NCBI GenBank assembly: GCA_021787035.1 | Contig: JAJYMM010000166.1 | Span: forward strand, 25,971-89,970 | DNA: 64,000 nucleotides | Direction: 5' to 3' | Origin: Actinomycetes bacterium | GTDB lineage: Bacteria > Actinomycetota > Acidimicrobiia > Acidimicrobiales > Palsa-688 | In this document: piece after piece, positions 61,028 through 64,000 of the stretch | Layout: the number at the start of each line of letters is the position of its first letter | Position numbering within the stretch: position 1 is the first letter of the stretch | Notes under the pieces: generated by a model | What the model was told of the DNA's origin: nothing | Seen by the model: the letters and a program-made list of their open reading frames with translations, nothing else | Database searches by the model: none | Made by a program: the position numbers and the translations under genes

Positions 61028-62443
61028 ATGCAACTAGCGCTCGCACGCTGGGAATTCGCGGTCGTAACGGTCTTCCATTTCTTCTTCGTCCCTGTCACGA
61101 TCGGCCTCGCGTTCCTCGTTGCGACGATGGAGACGCTCGCTCTCCGAAAGCAGGACGCGGAGTGGGAGAGGCTCTCGCGCTTCTTCGGGCGCATGTTCCT
61201 AATCAATATCGCGGTTGGGGTAGTAACGGGCATAACTCTCGAGTTCCAGTTCGGGCTCAACTGGTCCGCCTACTCGATCTTCGTCGGCAATATATTTGGG
61301 GCGCCGCTCGCCATCGAGGCGCTGCTCGCCTTCTTCATGGAGTCGACCTTCATAGGGCTTTGGGTCTTCGGCCGAGACCGCCTCTCCCCTCGCTTGCACT
61401 TGGCGACGATCTGGATGGTGAGCCTGGGGACCGTACTTTCGGCCCTTTTCATCTTGGCTGCGAATTCCTGGATGCAGCACCCCGTCGGCTATAAACTCGT
61501 CGGCGGCAAGGCCGTGCTCACCAACTTCTGGGCGATCCTCGGCAACCCCGTGCTCTGGGGCGCTTTCTCCCATACCGTCCTCGCGGCGTTCGCGACTGCC
61601 GGCGCCCTCATGCTTGGGATCAGCGCCTGGCGCGTCAGGAGGAAGGACGCATCGCCCGAGGAGAAGTCCGCGTTCCTCAAAGGGGCGCGCTTCTCGGCTG
61701 CCTTCACGTGCGTCACTACCCTCCTCGTGGCTGTCGCCGGCGACATGCAGGCGAGGCTTATGGACACCTACCAGCCCATGAAGATGGCCGCCGCCGAAGC
61801 CCTCTACCATACGGCCCATGGCGCTAGCTTCTCGCTCATCACGATCGGGAACCTGAAGCAAAAGCCCGTGTTCCAGATCCGCGTGCCACACCTCCTCTCG
61901 CTCATAGCCAACCTCTCCTGGAACGGCACAGTGCAAGGGATAGACAACCTCCAGGCAGCCGATGTCGCCAAGTACGGCAAGGGGAGCTACATCCCGGTGA
62001 TACCCCTCACATATTGGTCCTTCCGCATAATGGTCGGCTCGGGGATCCTGATGATCCTCCTCTCGGCTTGGGGCATCTGGGCCGCGCGCCGCCGCGCAAG
62101 TGGCCAACTCGAGGGCACGGGGGCCATATGGTTCACGAGAGCAGCGATGTGGGGGATGGTGTTGCCCTTCGTCGCCAACAGTTTCGGGTGGATATTCACC
62201 GAGGCTGGACGTCAGCCGTGGGTCGTCTGGGGCCTCATGCTGACGGCCAAGGGCGTGTCCAGCCTGACCGTCGCGGACATTGCGCTCACCCTGGGCGGCT
62301 TCGTGGTCATCTATACGGTCCTAGGGGTGATCGACGCTTGGCTCATGGTCCGTGCGTCCCGGAGGCCGCTCGATCAGGTCTACGCGGCCGGCCCTGCGGA
62401 GGGCGCCGGGACCGAGGGCGAAGTCCCAGGGCTCATCTACTGA
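61028..62443 (+). CDS. cydA: cytochrome bd ubiquinol oxidase subunit I
   Basis: Haem-bearing subunit of a high-affinity terminal oxidase in the cell membrane. 471 residues, about nine membrane helices. Ligand and quinol motifs are present: His17 in VFHFFFVPVTIG, WMQHPVG, and GWIFTEAGRQPWVVWG. The short Q-loop form matches Gram-positive CydA. An ideal AGGAGGTC lies directly before the ATG. It leads cydA-cydB-cydD. Confidence 0.97.
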   Translation: MQLALARWEFAVVTVFHFFFVPVTIGLAFLVATMETLALRKQDAEWERLSRFFGRMFLINIAVGVVTGITLEFQFGLNWSAYSIFVGNIFGAPLAIEALLAFFMESTFIGLWVFGRDRLSPRLHLATIWMVSLGTVLSALFILAANSWMQHPVGYKLVGGKAVLTNFWAILGNPVLWGAFSHTVLAAFATAGALMLGISAWRVRRKDASPEEKSAFLKGARFSAAFTCVTTLLVAVAGDMQARLMDTYQPMKMAAAEALYHTAHGASFSLITIGNLKQKPVFQIRVPHLLSLIANLSWNGTVQGIDNLQAADVAKYGKGSYIPVIPLTYWSFRIMVGSGILMILLSAWGIWAARRRASGQLEGTGAIWFTRAAMWGMVLPFVANSFGWIFTEAGRQPWVVWGLMLTAKGVSSLTVADIALTLGGFVVIYTVLGVIDAWLMVRASRRPLDQVYAAGPAEGAGTEGEVPGLIY

Positions 62444-62458
62444 GGGGAGGCCGAAGAG

Positions 62459-63598
62459 ATGGCACCTTTCGCAAACCTCAACACCACCTGGTTCGCTTTG
62501 ATAGGGCTCCTATGGGCAGGCTATTTGTTCCTCGAGGGCTTTGACTTCGGGGTGTCGATCGTGGCCCCCGTCGTCTCACGCGACGACACCGACAAGCGCC
62601 TCTGCCTGAATGCCATCGGTCCCGTGTGGGACGGCAACGAGGTCTGGCTCCTGACCGCCGGCGGGGCGACCTTCGCCGCCTTCCCTCTCTGGTACGCGAG
62701 GCTTTTCAATGGTTTTTACCTGGCGCTGTTCCTCATCTTGGTGTTCTTGATCGCCAGAGGCGTGTCCTTCGAGTTCCGCAACAAAGTCGACGACCTGCGT
62801 TGGCGGCGGGCCTGGGACTGGGTCAACTTCCTCGGGAGCTTCGTACCCGCCCTGGTATGGGGAGTGGCCTTCACCGACTTGGTGCATGGGATCCCGCTCT
62901 CCCCCGGCGGACGCTACTACGGCGGGTTGCCGGGCCTCCTCCACCCGATCGCCATCCTCGGGGGACTCGCTTCCCTCACGCTGTTTTCCCTCCACGGCCT
63001 CGTCTTCTTGTCCCTGAAGACCTCAGGGGACCTCGCTTCACGGGCGCGACGCCTGGCTCTCCCTGTCGGCTCAGCTGCCGTCGCAACCCTCGCCGGGACC
63101 GTCGCATGGGTCGCCTCCGCCGGCCGGCCTGCGGTCGTCGGGCAACTGACGGGTGCCGTTCCTCTCGCCCTCGGGGTTGTCGCCGTGGTGGCGGTCGCGG
63201 CGGGCACAGCGCTCGTGATAGCTGAGCGCGACGGCTGGGCCTTCGCCTCGACGGGCCTTGCGGTGCTGGCGTCAATGGGGGCGGTCTGGAGCCGTATGTT
63301 CCCCGCGGTCTTCCCGGCGAGCACCCACGCGGCCAATGGGCTCACGATCGCGGCTGCCGCCTCCCAGCACAACACGCTCGTCGTGATGACGGTCGTGGCG
63401 GCGATCTTCGTGCCGTTCGTGCTCCTCTACCAGGGCTGGACGTACTGGGTGTTCCGGAAGCGCCTGACCAGGCCGCCCGAGGCCCGCACGTCGGTCCCAG
63501 CCGCCGGCGCAGGCGGGCCTTCCCCCCGCTCCCACGATGGCGACGGGGCCGGGTCTGGGGCGCTTACAGGGGGGCGGCCGACAACGCGACATGCCTGA
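62459..63598 (+). CDS. cydB: cytochrome bd ubiquinol oxidase subunit II
   Basis: Membrane partner of CydA, 379 residues. The N-terminal family signature FLEGFDFGVSIVAPVV and the NEVWLLTAGGATFAAFP segment are intact, with about eight to nine helices. GGGAGG lies about 10 bases before the ATG, 15 bases after the cydA stop. The C-terminus has a Gly/Ala/Pro-rich extension and overlaps the cydD start by 8 bases. Confidence 0.97.
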   Translation: MAPFANLNTTWFALIGLLWAGYLFLEGFDFGVSIVAPVVSRDDTDKRLCLNAIGPVWDGNEVWLLTAGGATFAAFPLWYARLFNGFYLALFLILVFLIARGVSFEFRNKVDDLRWRRAWDWVNFLGSFVPALVWGVAFTDLVHGIPLSPGGRYYGGLPGLLHPIAILGGLASLTLFSLHGLVFLSLKTSGDLASRARRLALPVGSAAVATLAGTVAWVASAGRPAVVGQLTGAVPLALGVVAVVAVAAGTALVIAERDGWAFASTGLAVLASMGAVWSRMFPAVFPASTHAANGLTIAAAASQHNTLVVMTVVAAIFVPFVLLYQGWTYWVFRKRLTRPPEARTSVPAAGAGGPSPRSHDGDGAGSGALTGGRPTTRHA

Positions 63599-64000
63599 GC
63601 CGGGAGGAGCACCTACCCCGCCTCGCACGCAGGCCGCGCGTCCACGACCTCGCCGGCGGCCGCGCGAGGGCTCGCCAAGAGGGCCGTTTGACACCAGGCT
63701 GGCCCGCTTCCCGTCTGTCCGTTCCTCGGTCGCCGGGTCCGTGGTGCTTGGCCTCGTGTCGACCGCCGGCGTCGTCGCACAGGCGGTCGGGCTAGCACAC
63801 TTGCTCGCAGGCGCCATGCCGGGGGCTCGGCCAGGGGACAGGTTTCACTGGTTTTTCCTCCTCGGTGCGGGCTTTGCTGCCCGCGCGCTCACAGCCCTGG
63901 CCGGCGAGGTGGTCGCTGCCTTCGGTGCGTCGGCGGCCAAGGCCGAGCTCCGCTCGAGGCTCCTCGCTGCCGTCCTCTCGGGGGGGCCGGCGTCGGGCGG
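63591..64000 (+). CDS. cydD: CydD-like ABC transporter membrane half (3' part beyond window)
   Basis: From ATG 63591 the open frame runs to the window end (136 codons). After an Arg/Pro-rich N-terminus it reads RLARFPSVRSSVAGSVVLGL, then helices with VAQAVGLAHLLAGAM and AARALTALAGEVVAAFGASA, matching the N-terminal membrane domain of CydD, the exporter needed for assembly of cytochrome bd. The ATPase domain would lie outside. The overlap with cydB indicates a cydABD(C) operon. Confidence 0.82.
   Translation, partial: MPEPGGAPTPPRTQAARPRPRRRPREGSPRGPFDTRLARFPSVRSSVAGSVVLGLVSTAGVVAQAVGLAHLLAGAMPGARPGDRFHWFFLLGAGFAARALTALAGEVVAAFGASAAKAELRSRLLAAVLSGGPASG

Overview
The window is high-GC, densely coded bacterial chromosome. 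Gene order (uvrC, rapZ, yvcK, gap, pgk, tpiA; rpsA, coaE, uvrB), frequent GTG starts, LacI-type regulators and a mycothiol-type deacetylase point to Actinomycetota. Acid-type G1 (eqolisin) peptidases, cytochrome bd and pyruvate:ferredoxin oxidoreductase would fit an acid-tolerant Acidimicrobiia-like organism living at low oxygen, but the lineage is an inference. No rRNA, tRNA, CRISPR array, phage gene or transposase was seen.

Layout. 1-6 kb: tpiA (cut by the window edge), pgk, gap, a secreted KTTRP-repeat protein where whiA usually sits, yvcK and rapZ. 6-21 kb: a methyltransferase and the complete nucleotide excision repair set uvrC, uvrA, uvrB, interleaved with rpsA, coaE and several secreted proteins of unknown role. 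22-30 kb: a five-gene oligopeptide/oligosaccharide-type (family 5) ABC transporter with a LacI-type regulator. 30-34 kb: two paralogous secreted G1-type peptidases fused to six-repeat C-terminal domains. 34-41 kb: two APH-fold kinases flanking a PutA-type bifunctional proline catabolic enzyme, then an LmbE-type deacetylase. 41-51.6 kb: a plant cell-wall (rhamnogalacturonan-type) utilisation locus with LacI regulator, Gfo/Idh oxidoreductase, YetA/PL26-like lyase, MalF/MalG-type permeases, sugar-binding protein and a divergent Tat-exported right-handed beta-helix protein. 51.7-55 kb: UvrD-like helicase and L,D-transpeptidase. 55-64 kb: hydrogenase-maturation-protease-like gene, nifJ and a DHOD-like partner, then cydA, cydB and the start of cydD.

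The most unusual property is the density of short tandem duplications. About fifteen loci carry units of 12-46 bp repeated 2-10 times. Inside genes the units are multiples of three and give low-complexity linkers, even in uvrC, rpsA, coaE and putA. Outside genes they sit on gene ends, duplicating stop codons or start regions; twice they create chains of tiny overlapping ORFs ahead of a real gene. A second unusual item is a compact plus-strand unit (promoter, ribosome binding site, 28-codon ORF, strong terminator) whose promoter block is shared with a secreted tandem-domain protein 2.8 kb away.

The rhamnogalacturonan locus has readable control: a near-consensus sigma70 promoter with a LacI-type palindrome in its spacer drives the beta-helix gene, and a divergent promoter with a second palindrome downstream drives the transporter/lyase operon.
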